NCBI RefSeq assembly: GCF_014656215.1
Contig: NZ_BNBZ01000016.1
Coordinates: 1 to 64,000 of the forward strand
Direction of reading: 5' to 3'
From: Streptomyces zaomyceticus
GTDB lineage: Bacteria > Actinomycetota > Actinomycetes > Streptomycetales > Streptomycetaceae
Length of the DNA stretch: 64,000 nt
The notes under the pieces were generated by a model. The model was not told where the DNA came from and did not search any database. It was given only the letters and a program-made list of their open reading frames with translations. Shown in pieces: positions 50,589 to 57,874 of the stretch. Positions within the stretch are counted from its first letter, which is position 1; every line of letters begins with the position of its first letter. The position numbers and the translations under genes are program-made.

Positions 50589-51251
50589 TCACTCCCCCGA
50601 GCGCAGCAACTGACGGGCGAAGTCCGCCAGGGAGCGGCCGATGCGCTCGGTCGAGAGGCCGAGTTCGTGCCGCTGGAACTGGAAGAGCTCGGGTGAGAGC
50701 GGGCTGAGCGCGATGTCGATCAGCGGGTCGGGGTCACGGATCCCGTGGTCGACGAGGAGCGTGCGGACGTGCACGCGCCAGAAGCCGTACGCCCCCGTCC
50801 GGAAGCGCGCGGGGCCGGTCTCCGCCCCCAGGGCCAGCGGCAGATGCCGTTCGAGCAGGTCGAGCATCGCCAGATAGAACGCCGCGAGCCGCTCCCCGGC
50901 GGGAGCGCCGGGTCCGAGCGGCGGCGGGCCGTAGATGAGCTGCCCCTGGAGGCGGCGCTCGTGCTCGTCGAGCAGCGCGACGGCGACCGAGGACGGATCG
51001 GGGAAGCTCCGGTAGAGCGTGGCCCGGCCCACTCCGGCGGCCTTGGCGATCCGGTCCATGGTGACCGTCCGCGGGTCCTGCTCGACGAAGAGCTGTTCGG
51101 CCGCGGCCAGGATCTGGGCACGGTTGCGTTCCGCGTCCGCGCGTCTGCGCGGGGCGACCGGCTGGTCGTCCGCGGCCTGGAGATCACCGAGGAGCCCGCC
51201 GACCCGGTGGACGGAGGAGGCTCCACGACCCCGCTGCTCGTCGTCGCTCAT
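50589..51251 (-). CDS. TetR regulator of the DMT/MBL/DsbA operon
   Basis: A 220-residue TetR protein. Residues 1-35 are an unusual disordered N-terminal extension; the helix-turn-helix follows at ~42-88 (ILAAAEQLFVEQDPRTVTMDRIAKAAGV, RATLYRSFPDPSSV). It is divergent from the three-gene operon beginning at 51374, and the 122-nt gap contains a large inverted repeat, two copies of a palindromic box, that is the likely operator for both directions. Confidence 0.92.
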   Translation of the reverse strand: MSDDEQRGRGASSVHRVGGLLGDLQAADDQPVAPRRRADAERNRAQILAAAEQLFVEQDPRTVTMDRIAKAAGVGRATLYRSFPDPSSVAVALLDEHERRLQGQLIYGPPPLGPGAPAGERLAAFYLAMLDLLERHLPLALGAETGPARFRTGAYGFWRVHVRTLLVDHGIRDPDPLIDIALSPLSPELFQFQRHELGLSTERIGRSLADFARQLLRSGE

Positions 51252-51277
51252 GGACCAGACCCTACTTCCCTCGGAGC

Positions 51278-51299
51278 TAAGTGGACACCTTGTCCGTTT
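51278..51299. promoter_or_regulatory. TetR operator, left half-repeat
   Basis: A 22-nt box whose core GGACACCTTGTCC is itself a palindrome (GGACA/TGTCC). It recurs in reverse orientation at 51320-51341 with 17 or more matching positions. It lies 27 nt before the TetR start. Confidence 0.75.
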
Positions 51300-51319
51300 G
51301 CTGTCTCCCGTGGCATGCT

Positions 51320-51341
51320 AAACGGACTCAGTGTCCACTTA
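51320..51341. promoter_or_regulatory. TetR operator, right half-repeat
   Basis: Inverted copy of 51278-51299, separated from it by 20 nt, with core GGACTCAGTGTCC. It lies 33 nt before the transporter start, placed to control the DMT operon. Confidence 0.75.
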
Positions 51342-51373
51342 CCCGCTCGCCATCCCGCCCCAGGGAGATCAAG

Positions 51374-52312
51374 ATGCACACCGCGCTCCTCGCCGCGGCC
51401 CTGCTGGTCGGCTGCCTCCTGGCCGTCCAGGCCTCGGTGAACCTCCAGCTCAACTCGGCCGTCGGCACCCCGTACGGCGCCTCGACCATCCAGCTCGGCG
51501 TCGCGACCGGTCTGCTGACCGTGCTCGCGGTGGCGGCCGGAGCACTCGGCGCGCTCGGCAAACTGCCGGACGTCGAGCCCTGGCAGCTGCTGGGCGGACT
51601 GGCCAGTCCGCTGTACATCACCAGCGGCATCCTGCTCTTCCCACGGCTCGGCGCCCTCGCCGCCGTCGGACTCTTCGTCACCGGCCAGATGTTCGCCTCG
51701 CTCGCGCTCGACCTCTTCGGCCTCCTCGGCCTCGAGAAGCAGGACCTGAGCGCCGGGATCGTCATCGGTGCCGTGGCCGTCCTCGCGGGCATCGTCGTGA
51801 TCATCCGGGGCATGAAGGCGGCGGCCCCGCCCGGCGCTCCCAAGATGTCGAGCGCCGGCCGCGCCGGCTGGCTCGCCCTCGGCATCGTCGCCGGAGCGGT
51901 GCTGCCCGTGCAGGGCGCGGTCAACGCCCAGCTGCGCGCCCAGCTCAAGCAGCCCGTCACCGTCGCCGTGATCAGCTTCGCCGTGGCGACCTTCACCATC
52001 GCCGTCGTCCTGCTCGTGCTGTACGCGACCCGGAAGACGCCGAAGCCCAAGATCGCCCCGCTGAAGAAGATGCCCTGGTGGGGCTGGCTCGGTGGCGCCT
52101 GCGCCGCCGCCTACGTCACCGGGACCTTCCTGCTCATCCCCGAGATCGGGGCCGCGGTGACCATCGCGCTCACCGTGACCGGACAGCAGCTCACCTCGGC
52201 CCTGATCGACCACAAGGGCCTCTTCAAACTCCCCCAGCGCTCCCTCACCAAGCCTCGCGCCCTGGGCCTCGCCCTGCTGATCGCCGGCTCCCTGACCATC
52301 CAGCTCGTCTGA
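51374..52312 (+). CDS. DMT family transporter (DUF606/YdcZ)
   Basis: A 312-residue membrane protein made of two DUF606 (YdcZ) repeats of about five helices each, e.g. QASVNLQLNSAVGTPYGAST (residues ~16-35) and QGAVNAQLRAQLKQPVTVAV (~180-199), which mirror each other. It is probably a small-molecule exporter. A GGGAG site precedes ATG 51374. It is the first gene of a three-gene operon (spacers of 33 and 36 nt) controlled by the divergent TetR protein. Confidence 0.88.
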   Translation: MHTALLAAALLVGCLLAVQASVNLQLNSAVGTPYGASTIQLGVATGLLTVLAVAAGALGALGKLPDVEPWQLLGGLASPLYITSGILLFPRLGALAAVGLFVTGQMFASLALDLFGLLGLEKQDLSAGIVIGAVAVLAGIVVIIRGMKAAAPPGAPKMSSAGRAGWLALGIVAGAVLPVQGAVNAQLRAQLKQPVTVAVISFAVATFTIAVVLLVLYATRKTPKPKIAPLKKMPWWGWLGGACAAAYVTGTFLLIPEIGAAVTIALTVTGQQLTSALIDHKGLFKLPQRSLTKPRALGLALLIAGSLTIQLV

Positions 52313-52345
52313 CCGCCGGCTCCCCCGCCGACCGAAAGGTGTGCC

Positions 52346-53146
52346 ATGAAAGCGTCCTACACCGCCGGGCCGGACATCCACGTCCTCCCCTCGGCGCTGC
52401 CCATCCCGGGGCTCGGCGACCAGCCGGTGAACGCCTTCCTCCTCCGGTCCGGACAGCCGCTCCTGGTGGACACCGGCATGCCCGTGGACCGGGAGGGCTT
52501 CCTGGACTCCCTCTGGTCGCTGGTCGAGCCGGCCGATCTGCGCTGGGTGGTCGTCACCCACGACGACCGCGACCACACCGGAGCCCTCGCCCGGATCCTG
52601 GCGGCCGCGCCGCACGCGAAGGTGCTCGCCAACGCCATATCGGTGACGCGAATATCGGAAGAGTTCGACATTCCACAGAACCGCGTGGTGACGGCGAACC
52701 CGGGAAGTCGCGTGAAAGTCGGCGACCGTGAGCTGAGTTTTCACCGGCCGCCCACGTTCGATTCACCCGGAACCCTCGCCGTTTTCGACCATTCCGACGG
52801 AACGCTCTACAGCTCCGACAGTTTCGGGACCGTGACGGAGGAATTCGGCCAGGAGTTCGCCGATCTCTCCGAGGAGGAATTCTTCCACGGCTTCGAGGTC
52901 CTGAACCGGGCGATAGCCCCGTGGACCGCACTGGTCGACGAGACCAAGTTCCTCCGGCCGGTGCACGAGCTGGCCGCCCTGCGCCCCGCGAAGCTGCTGA
53001 GCGCCCACGGGCCGACCGTCCGCGAGGACGCCGTACCCCGGCTCTTCGACGCGATGGCCCGTATCCCGTCCCTGCCCGCCTGGCTGCCCGGCGCCGACCT
53101 CGACCTCGAGGCGGCGCTCGACGCCGTCGAGTCCCCCAGCGGCTGA
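52346..53146 (+). CDS. MBL-fold protein, di-iron-like metal site
   Basis: A 266-residue metallo-beta-lactamase-fold protein. The metal motif reads THDDRDHTG (residues ~72-80), i.e. HxDxDH instead of the usual HxHxDH, as in flavodiiron/ODP-type proteins; YSSDSFGTVTEEFG (~153-166) and SAHGPTV supply further ligands. It is in an operon with a DMT transporter and a DsbA-like protein. The stretch 52640-52900 uses many A/T-ending codons, unlike its neighbours, which might mark older foreign DNA. The function, perhaps redox detoxification, is inferred. Confidence 0.85.
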   Translation: MKASYTAGPDIHVLPSALPIPGLGDQPVNAFLLRSGQPLLVDTGMPVDREGFLDSLWSLVEPADLRWVVVTHDDRDHTGALARILAAAPHAKVLANAISVTRISEEFDIPQNRVVTANPGSRVKVGDRELSFHRPPTFDSPGTLAVFDHSDGTLYSSDSFGTVTEEFGQEFADLSEEEFFHGFEVLNRAIAPWTALVDETKFLRPVHELAALRPAKLLSAHGPTVREDAVPRLFDAMARIPSLPAWLPGADLDLEAALDAVESPSG

Positions 53147-53182
53147 GCCGCCGCACCGCCCGCGTACCGACCGAGGAGAACC

Positions 53183-53884
53183 ATGTCCGACCCGACCACC
53201 GCCGATCTGACCCCGCAGCGCGGAGTCGTCACCGTCTTCTCCGACATCTGGTGTTCCTTCGCGCACATCGCCGTCCACCGGCTGCACGAGACCCGGGCCC
53301 GGCTGGGCCTGGAGGAGCAGGTCTCCTTCGACCTGCGCGCCTTCCCCCTCGAACTGCTCAACGACGCCCCGAGCCCGCGCCCCGGCACGGACAGCGAGGT
53401 CGCCCGGATGGCCAGCCTCGAACCGTCCGCCGGCTGGCAGCTGTGGCAGGCCAAGGACTGGCTCTACCCCTCGACGACCCTCCCCGCCCTGGAGGCGGTG
53501 CTCGCGGCCAAGGCGCAGAGCCTGAACGCCTCGGAGCAGCTCGACCTCGGGCTGCGTCGCGCCTTCTGGGCGGAGTCCCGCTGCATCAGCCACCGCAAGG
53601 TGATCCTGGACGTGGCCGCGGACACCGGCGCCGTCGACGTCGACGCCCTCGCCGAGGCGCTGGACGACGGCCGGGCGCGCCGGGCGCTCTCCGACCAGGC
53701 CGCGCTGGCCAAGAGCGACCGGGTCGACTGCAGCCCGCATCTGTTCCTGCCCGACGGCTCCGACCACCCCAACCCCGGCATCGACGTGGACTGGGAGGGG
53801 GCGTACGGCATCGGCTGGCCGGTGATCGCCGCGGACGACCCGAAGGTATACGAGGACATCCTGCTGAGGGCCGCCACTGAATAG
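53183..53884 (+). CDS. DsbA/FrnE-family thioredoxin-fold oxidoreductase
   Basis: A 233-residue cytoplasmic DsbA-family protein (FrnE/2-hydroxychromene-2-carboxylate isomerase superfamily). The N-terminal beta strand and active-site turn read VTVFSDIWCSFAH (residues ~14-26), with a single Cys instead of CxxC. It shows no signal peptide. It is the third gene of the TetR-controlled operon, and is followed by a very strong terminator that insulates it from the azomycin-type cluster. Confidence 0.87.
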   Translation: MSDPTTADLTPQRGVVTVFSDIWCSFAHIAVHRLHETRARLGLEEQVSFDLRAFPLELLNDAPSPRPGTDSEVARMASLEPSAGWQLWQAKDWLYPSTTLPALEAVLAAKAQSLNASEQLDLGLRRAFWAESRCISHRKVILDVAADTGAVDVDALAEALDDGRARRALSDQAALAKSDRVDCSPHLFLPDGSDHPNPGIDVDWEGAYGIGWPVIAADDPKVYEDILLRAATE

Positions 53885-53914
53885 TTGAAAAGCCGCCGGA
53901 AGCGGCCGCGCCAC

Positions 53915-53972
53915 AGGAACGACGGCCAGGCATTCCTTTTCGAGGAATGCCTGGCCGTCGTTCCTTTTTTTT
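53915..53972 (+). terminator. Canonical intrinsic terminator with long U-tract
   Basis: A perfect 22-bp stem (53915-53936 with 53944-53965), a 7-nt loop and eight T residues (53965-53972). It lies 30 nt past the DsbA-like stop and 132 nt before the rohP start. Confidence 0.97.
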
Positions 53973-54019
53973 GCCGACAGAACATCGCGGTGATTATTAA
54001 TTGCGTGACCCGGCCGTTA

Positions 54020-54048
54020 TTCGCAAGGCCGGTCGAAGCTCCTACAGT
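54020..54048 (+). promoter_or_regulatory. Possible promoter of the azomycin-type operon
   Basis: A TACAGT -10-like hexamer (54043-54048) lies 17 nt after a weak TTCGCA -35-like hexamer (54020-54025), in the only intergenic space before rohP. The stretch 53973-54020 is unusually AT-rich (TGATTATTAATTG). No clear operator was seen. Confidence 0.3.
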
Positions 54049-54103
54049 CATTCACGCCGCCGGAATTCCGGACGGAGATTCGTATCGACAGCGGGAGTTC
54101 TTC

Positions 54104-55282
54104 ATGTCGTTGACCGACAAGGCAGACGTCAGCACGTTCGTCGACCTCACCCAGCACGAGATCGAAGCCCTGAAGACCCGGTTCAATCTGGCGGACGCGC
54201 ACACCCACCAGCGGCAGTCCGCCTCCCAGGAGCGGATCGTCTCGCGTCTCCCCGAGCTCTGGCACGAGTCCGAGTCGAAGCAGCAGGCGCATTTCGAGCG
54301 CCGGTTCATCGACGCCTTCTTCCGGCTGCACCAGCAGCCCACCGCCCGTGCGATGGACCGCACGCTCCTTTCCTACTCCGCCAGCGTGTCGACCATGGTC
54401 GCCGGCATGTTCCTCAAGCAGCGCGGCAAGTCGGTGCAGTTGGTCGAGCCCTGCTTCGACAACCTGGTCGACCTGCTGCGCAACATGCAGGTGCCCATCT
54501 CCCCGCTCGCCGAATCGGCGCTGCACGAGAAGGACGCCATCTACGAGCGCCTGGTGGAGCAGGTCGACGCGGACGCGATCTACCTCGTCGACCCCAACAA
54601 CCCCACCGGGTTCACCCTGCTCGCCGAGAAGCTGGACGGCTTCCGCGAGGTCGTCCGCTACTGCGTGGACCACGACAAGGTCCTGGTGATGGACTTCTGC
54701 TTCGCGTCCTTCGCGCTCTGCGACGAGGGCGTCGGCCGGGTGGACATCTACCGGCTCCTGGAGGATTCCGGCGTCACCTACATGGTGATGGAGGACACCG
54801 GCAAGACCTGGCCGATCCAGGACGCCAAGTGCGCCATGATCACGGCCAGCCGGGACATCCAGGAGGAGGTCTACAACCTCCACACCAGCGTCCTGCTGAA
54901 CGTCTCCCCGTTCGTCCTCAACATGGTCACCCAGTACGTCGAGGACTCCATCACCGACGGTTTCGCCTCCGTCCGCGACATCATCAGCACCAACGGCGAG
55001 GCCGCCCGCACCGCTCTCGGCGGCACCATCCTCGAGTTCCAGGAGCCGGTCGTCGGCACCAGCGTCGCCTGGTTCCGCATCAAGCCGGAGCACCTGACGG
55101 CCACCCGGCTGCAGGCCGAACTCTTCGACGAGGAGGTGTACGTCCTCCCCGGCACCTTCTTCTACTGGAACACCAAGGAGAAGGGCGAGCGCTTCCTGCG
55201 CCTGGCCCTGGCCCGTGAGCCGGAGGTCTTCGCCGGCGCGATGGAGCGGATGCGGAAGGTGCTCGAGCGCTATGCCGGCTGA
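54104..55282 (+). CDS. rohP: PLP-dependent L-arginine hydroxylase/oxidase RohP
   Basis: A 392-residue fold-type I PLP enzyme of the MppP group, which uses O2 to oxidise L-arginine to 4-hydroxy-2-ketoarginine. It aligns with my memory of MppP at the diagnostic positions: Thr16, Glu19 and His33 in the N-terminal flap (LTQHE...NLADAH) correspond to MppP T12, E15 and H29; Asp197 (VMDFCF) to D188; Lys234 in EDTGKTWP to K221; and the carboxylate-binding Arg lies in FLRLALAREPE. Ordinary aminotransferases lack this flap. GGGAG precedes ATG 54104. First gene of the operon, it should supply the substrate of RohR. Confidence 0.9.
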   Translation: MSLTDKADVSTFVDLTQHEIEALKTRFNLADAHTHQRQSASQERIVSRLPELWHESESKQQAHFERRFIDAFFRLHQQPTARAMDRTLLSYSASVSTMVAGMFLKQRGKSVQLVEPCFDNLVDLLRNMQVPISPLAESALHEKDAIYERLVEQVDADAIYLVDPNNPTGFTLLAEKLDGFREVVRYCVDHDKVLVMDFCFASFALCDEGVGRVDIYRLLEDSGVTYMVMEDTGKTWPIQDAKCAMITASRDIQEEVYNLHTSVLLNVSPFVLNMVTQYVEDSITDGFASVRDIISTNGEAARTALGGTILEFQEPVVGTSVAWFRIKPEHLTATRLQAELFDEEVYVLPGTFFYWNTKEKGERFLRLALAREPEVFAGAMERMRKVLERYAG

Positions 55283-55823
55283 CGCGAACCCGGTGGCGTT
55301 CATCGACGCCACGGCCTTCATGGGCATGCACAGCAAGGACGAGACCGTCCGGGTGGCCGCCAAGGCCTTCTTCGCCGGCCGGCTGGCCGCCGGGGACGCG
55401 GGCGGGGTCGTCATGAGCTGGGAGCAGGTCGGCCGCTGCGACGACCTCGTGTGGGGCTACGGGCGAGAGGTGCAGGACGCCTACTACCCCTTCATGGACG
55501 TCCTCCACACCGACCTGGCCATCGACCGGGTCGGCTACGAGGAGGACGACGTCCGCCGGGCCTTCACGACACCCGGGCTCGACGGTCTGCCCGCGCACGA
55601 ACGCCTGCTGATCGCCCAGGTCGTCGGACGCGGCGGCACGCTCTACACGGCCAGCCCCCGGCTGACCGCCACGGCCGGCCTGCCGGTCGTACCGCTCGCC
55701 CCGCTCGCCCCGCTCGCGTCGGCCGACGCTCCCGCTCCCGGCGCGGAGCCCTCGTTCCCCGCGTACCTGGAGGACCTCTACCAGCAGTCGCTGGTGCTGA
55801 CGGTCGTCTCCGAAAACCTCTGA
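55272..55823 (+). CDS. rohQ: DUF6190 PIN-like protein, probable RohQ
   Basis: A 183-residue protein of the DUF6190 type. NPVAFIDATAFMGMH (residues ~6-20) with an acidic residue after the first strand, and later acidic residues (EDDVRRAF, ERLLIAQVV), recall a PIN-like fold without a full nuclease site. Its position between rohP and rohR makes it the probable RohQ, the step that cyclises guanidinoacetaldehyde to 2-aminoimidazole; that assignment rests on gene order and my memory of the cluster. ATG 55272 overlaps the rohP end by 11 nt. A hydrophobic PLAPLAPLA stretch lies near the C-terminus. Confidence 0.75.
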   Translation: MPADANPVAFIDATAFMGMHSKDETVRVAAKAFFAGRLAAGDAGGVVMSWEQVGRCDDLVWGYGREVQDAYYPFMDVLHTDLAIDRVGYEEDDVRRAFTTPGLDGLPAHERLLIAQVVGRGGTLYTASPRLTATAGLPVVPLAPLAPLASADAPAPGAEPSFPAYLEDLYQQSLVLTVVSENL

Positions 55824-55848
55824 AGACTTTCCGAAGGGCAGCCCACTC

Positions 55849-56655
55849 ATGCCTGGCACCTACTCCGGGACCGTCGTCCCGCTGATCACCCCCCTCGACG
55901 AGCACGGCGTCGTCGACGAGCAGAGCGTCGTCCGTCTCCTGGACCACATCCGTGCCGAGGTCACCGGCTTCATGCCGGCCCTGACCTCCGGTGAGGGCTG
56001 GAAGCTCGACGCCCGGCAGTGGCAGGACGTCGTGACCTACACCGTCCGGCACGCGGCCGGCCTGCCGGTGCTCGCCGGCATCCAGCTTCCCGACACCGAC
56101 GCGGTGATCGAGCGGGCCCGCACGGCGGCCGCGATCGGCGCGGACGCCGTCGTCGTCACCACGCCGTTCGGCAAGGACGTGACCCAGGACCGGATCGTCG
56201 AGCACTACGAGGCCATCCGCGCGGCGCTCGACATCCCGATCTTCCTCTACAACGAGGAGGCGCTCTCGGGCAATCGGATCGAGTTCGAGACCCTGATCCG
56301 GATCTGCAAGGAGATACCCGGGATCGTCGGCATCAAGGAGTCCAGCGGCGATGCCGCCTTCACCCGGAGGATGGCCGAGGCCGGTACCGGCATCCCGGTC
56401 TTCGAGGGCTGGGAGAACCTCCTCGTCGACGCCCGCGGCATCGAGGGCTTCATCGGCCCGCTGGCCAACCTGGAGCCCTCCCTGTGCAACGCGATGCTGG
56501 TCGACCCGACCCCGGACCGGCAGGCGGAGATCAACACCGTCTGCGAGCGGTACGGCGTCTTCAAGGACGACTGGTACCGCTGGGTCAAGAAGGAACTGCA
56601 CCGGCGCGGTGTGATCGCCTCCCCCACCGTGCACGAGGAGGCGAAGGCGGTATGA
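55849..56655 (+). CDS. rohR: DapA-like retro-aldolase RohR
   Basis: A 268-residue member of the dihydrodipicolinate synthase/N-acetylneuraminate lyase family, a Schiff-base aldolase. Lys163 in GIVGIKESSGD and Tyr134 in FLYNEEALSG are the expected catalytic residues; PALTSGEG (43-50) replaces the usual GTTGE loop. In the azomycin route RohR splits 4-hydroxy-2-ketoarginine into guanidinoacetaldehyde and pyruvate. It is not the lysine enzyme: the substrate loop differs and no lysine genes are near. The stop overlaps the rohS ATG (ATGA). Confidence 0.88.
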   Translation: MPGTYSGTVVPLITPLDEHGVVDEQSVVRLLDHIRAEVTGFMPALTSGEGWKLDARQWQDVVTYTVRHAAGLPVLAGIQLPDTDAVIERARTAAAIGADAVVVTTPFGKDVTQDRIVEHYEAIRAALDIPIFLYNEEALSGNRIEFETLIRICKEIPGIVGIKESSGDAAFTRRMAEAGTGIPVFEGWENLLVDARGIEGFIGPLANLEPSLCNAMLVDPTPDRQAEINTVCERYGVFKDDWYRWVKKELHRRGVIASPTVHEEAKAV

Positions 56656-57503
56656 GCACCATCCCCGCCTCCCACTCGATCACGGCCCCCGCCGCGACCG
56701 CGCAGCGCGAACTGCACAGCCTCTACCGGCGGGTCCCCAACCTCGGCGACTACGGGTCGATGACCGCGATCGAGGAGCGGTGGATCCTTCCCAAGGCGCG
56801 GGCGTACGAGGCCTCCGCCCCCTCGTTCGGCTCGGCCGGCGAGCTGCTCCAGGCGCTCAAGGAGTACCTCGCCGAGGAGGAGGCCTCGCTGCCGGAGAGC
56901 GCGACCTTCCTGGCCGAGCACGCGACGCGCGCGCAGTTCGAGGTCGTGGTGCGGCAGTTCGCCCTCGACGGTCTCACCGAGTCCGAGTCCCTGCTCCCGG
57001 TGGTCCCCCGGCTGCCGTACCGCTCGGCGATGGCGGTCTTCCGCGTCCTCATCGACGAACTCGGCTGCGGCAACGAGGAGAAGGCGCACTCCCAGCTCTA
57101 CCGCGACCTGCTCACCGAACTCGGGCTGAGCCTCCGGCTCGACGACTACCTCGACGAGACGACCCCGGAGTGCTTCGCCTACGTCAACATGTTCCACTGG
57201 CTGGCGAGCCGGGCGCCCTCGCCCCAGTACTTCCTGGGTGCGTACGCCTACTTCGAGACCAGCGTGCTCTACGCCTTCCAGAGCTTCGCGCGGGCGGCCC
57301 GGCGCCTCGGAATCGTCCATGACGCCTACTACACCGAGCACCTGTACATCGACGCGTACCACAGCAGCCACATGCGTACGGCGATCCGCGCCCTCGACGA
57401 GCCGGACCTGGCGAAGATCTGGGCGGGTGTGCGGCTGGCCTCCGACATCGTCGGAACGGCCACGGAGGCGGCTGTCGCGCGGGCGCGGGAGACCGTCGCA
57501 TGA
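56652..57503 (+). CDS. rohS: Haem-oxygenase-like di-iron N-oxygenase RohS
   Basis: A 283-residue HDO-superfamily oxygenase. Seven candidate iron ligands are spaced like those I remember for the HDO domain of SznF: Glu110, Glu136 (DELGCG), His146, Glu202 (YFETSV), His230, Asp234 and His237 (TEHLYIDAYH, H-x3-D-x2-H). The full set supports an N-oxygenase over a lyase. In the azomycin pathway RohS oxidises the amino group of 2-aminoimidazole to the nitro group. It overlaps rohR upstream and the Rieske gene downstream by ATGA, which points to the ferredoxin as its electron donor. Confidence 0.9.
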   Translation: MSTIPASHSITAPAATAQRELHSLYRRVPNLGDYGSMTAIEERWILPKARAYEASAPSFGSAGELLQALKEYLAEEEASLPESATFLAEHATRAQFEVVVRQFALDGLTESESLLPVVPRLPYRSAMAVFRVLIDELGCGNEEKAHSQLYRDLLTELGLSLRLDDYLDETTPECFAYVNMFHWLASRAPSPQYFLGAYAYFETSVLYAFQSFARAARRLGIVHDAYYTEHLYIDAYHSSHMRTAIRALDEPDLAKIWAGVRLASDIVGTATEAAVARARETVA

Positions 57504-57874
57504 CGGCCGTGCCGGCGGGGCGGCGGGCCTCCGACGAGCCCACCGTCCGTCAGGTGACCGAGGAGCTGGTGCTGGTCGAGGCCGGCGGCCGCAAGGTCCT
57601 CGCGGCCGCCGTCTGCCCCCACCGCGGGGGCAGGCTCAAGTACGGCAGGGTCGACGGGGACAGGCTGCGGATCACGTGCCCCCTGCACCACACCACCTTC
57701 GACCTGACCAGCGGGGAGCGTCTTTCGGGAGCGGCGTGCGCGGCGCTGCGGGTGGTGGACGTCCTGCCCGGGGACCTCGCCGTCCCCGAGCAGCGCGTCC
57801 CCGCGCACGACATCCGCACCGCCCCCGACCGGGCGGCCCCGCACGAGGCGGCGCCGTCCGGGGGCGCCTCATGA
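57500..57874 (+). CDS. Rieske-type [2Fe-2S] ferredoxin
   Basis: A 124-residue soluble Rieske protein. The cluster ligands are Cys39 and His41 (VCPHRGG) and Cys60 and His63 (TCPLHHTTF), spaced as in Rieske ferredoxins. The C-terminal ~35 residues are Pro/Ala/His-rich and probably disordered. It overlaps rohS and the permease gene by ATGA. It most likely carries electrons from the reductase encoded at 59325 to RohS; a Rieske oxygenase component is excluded because no catalytic domain follows. Confidence 0.88.
   Translation: MTAVPAGRRASDEPTVRQVTEELVLVEAGGRKVLAAAVCPHRGGRLKYGRVDGDRLRITCPLHHTTFDLTSGERLSGAACAALRVVDVLPGDLAVPEQRVPAHDIRTAPDRAAPHEAAPSGGAS

Noticed and set aside
54104..55282. Reading the PLP enzyme as an ordinary class I aminotransferase
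   Set aside because: The N-terminal Thr-Glu-His flap and EDTGK context follow MppP-type arginine oxidases, and the gene neighbours fit the azomycin route.
55849..56655. Reading the DapA-like gene as lysine biosynthesis
   Set aside because: The substrate loop differs from GTTGE and no lysine-pathway gene is near; the operon context fits RohR.
56652..57503. Terminal-alkyne amino-acid (Bes-type) cluster around the di-iron protein
   Set aside because: No BesD-like halogenase, BesB or BesE homologue is present; the seven-ligand pattern and partners favour an N-oxygenase.
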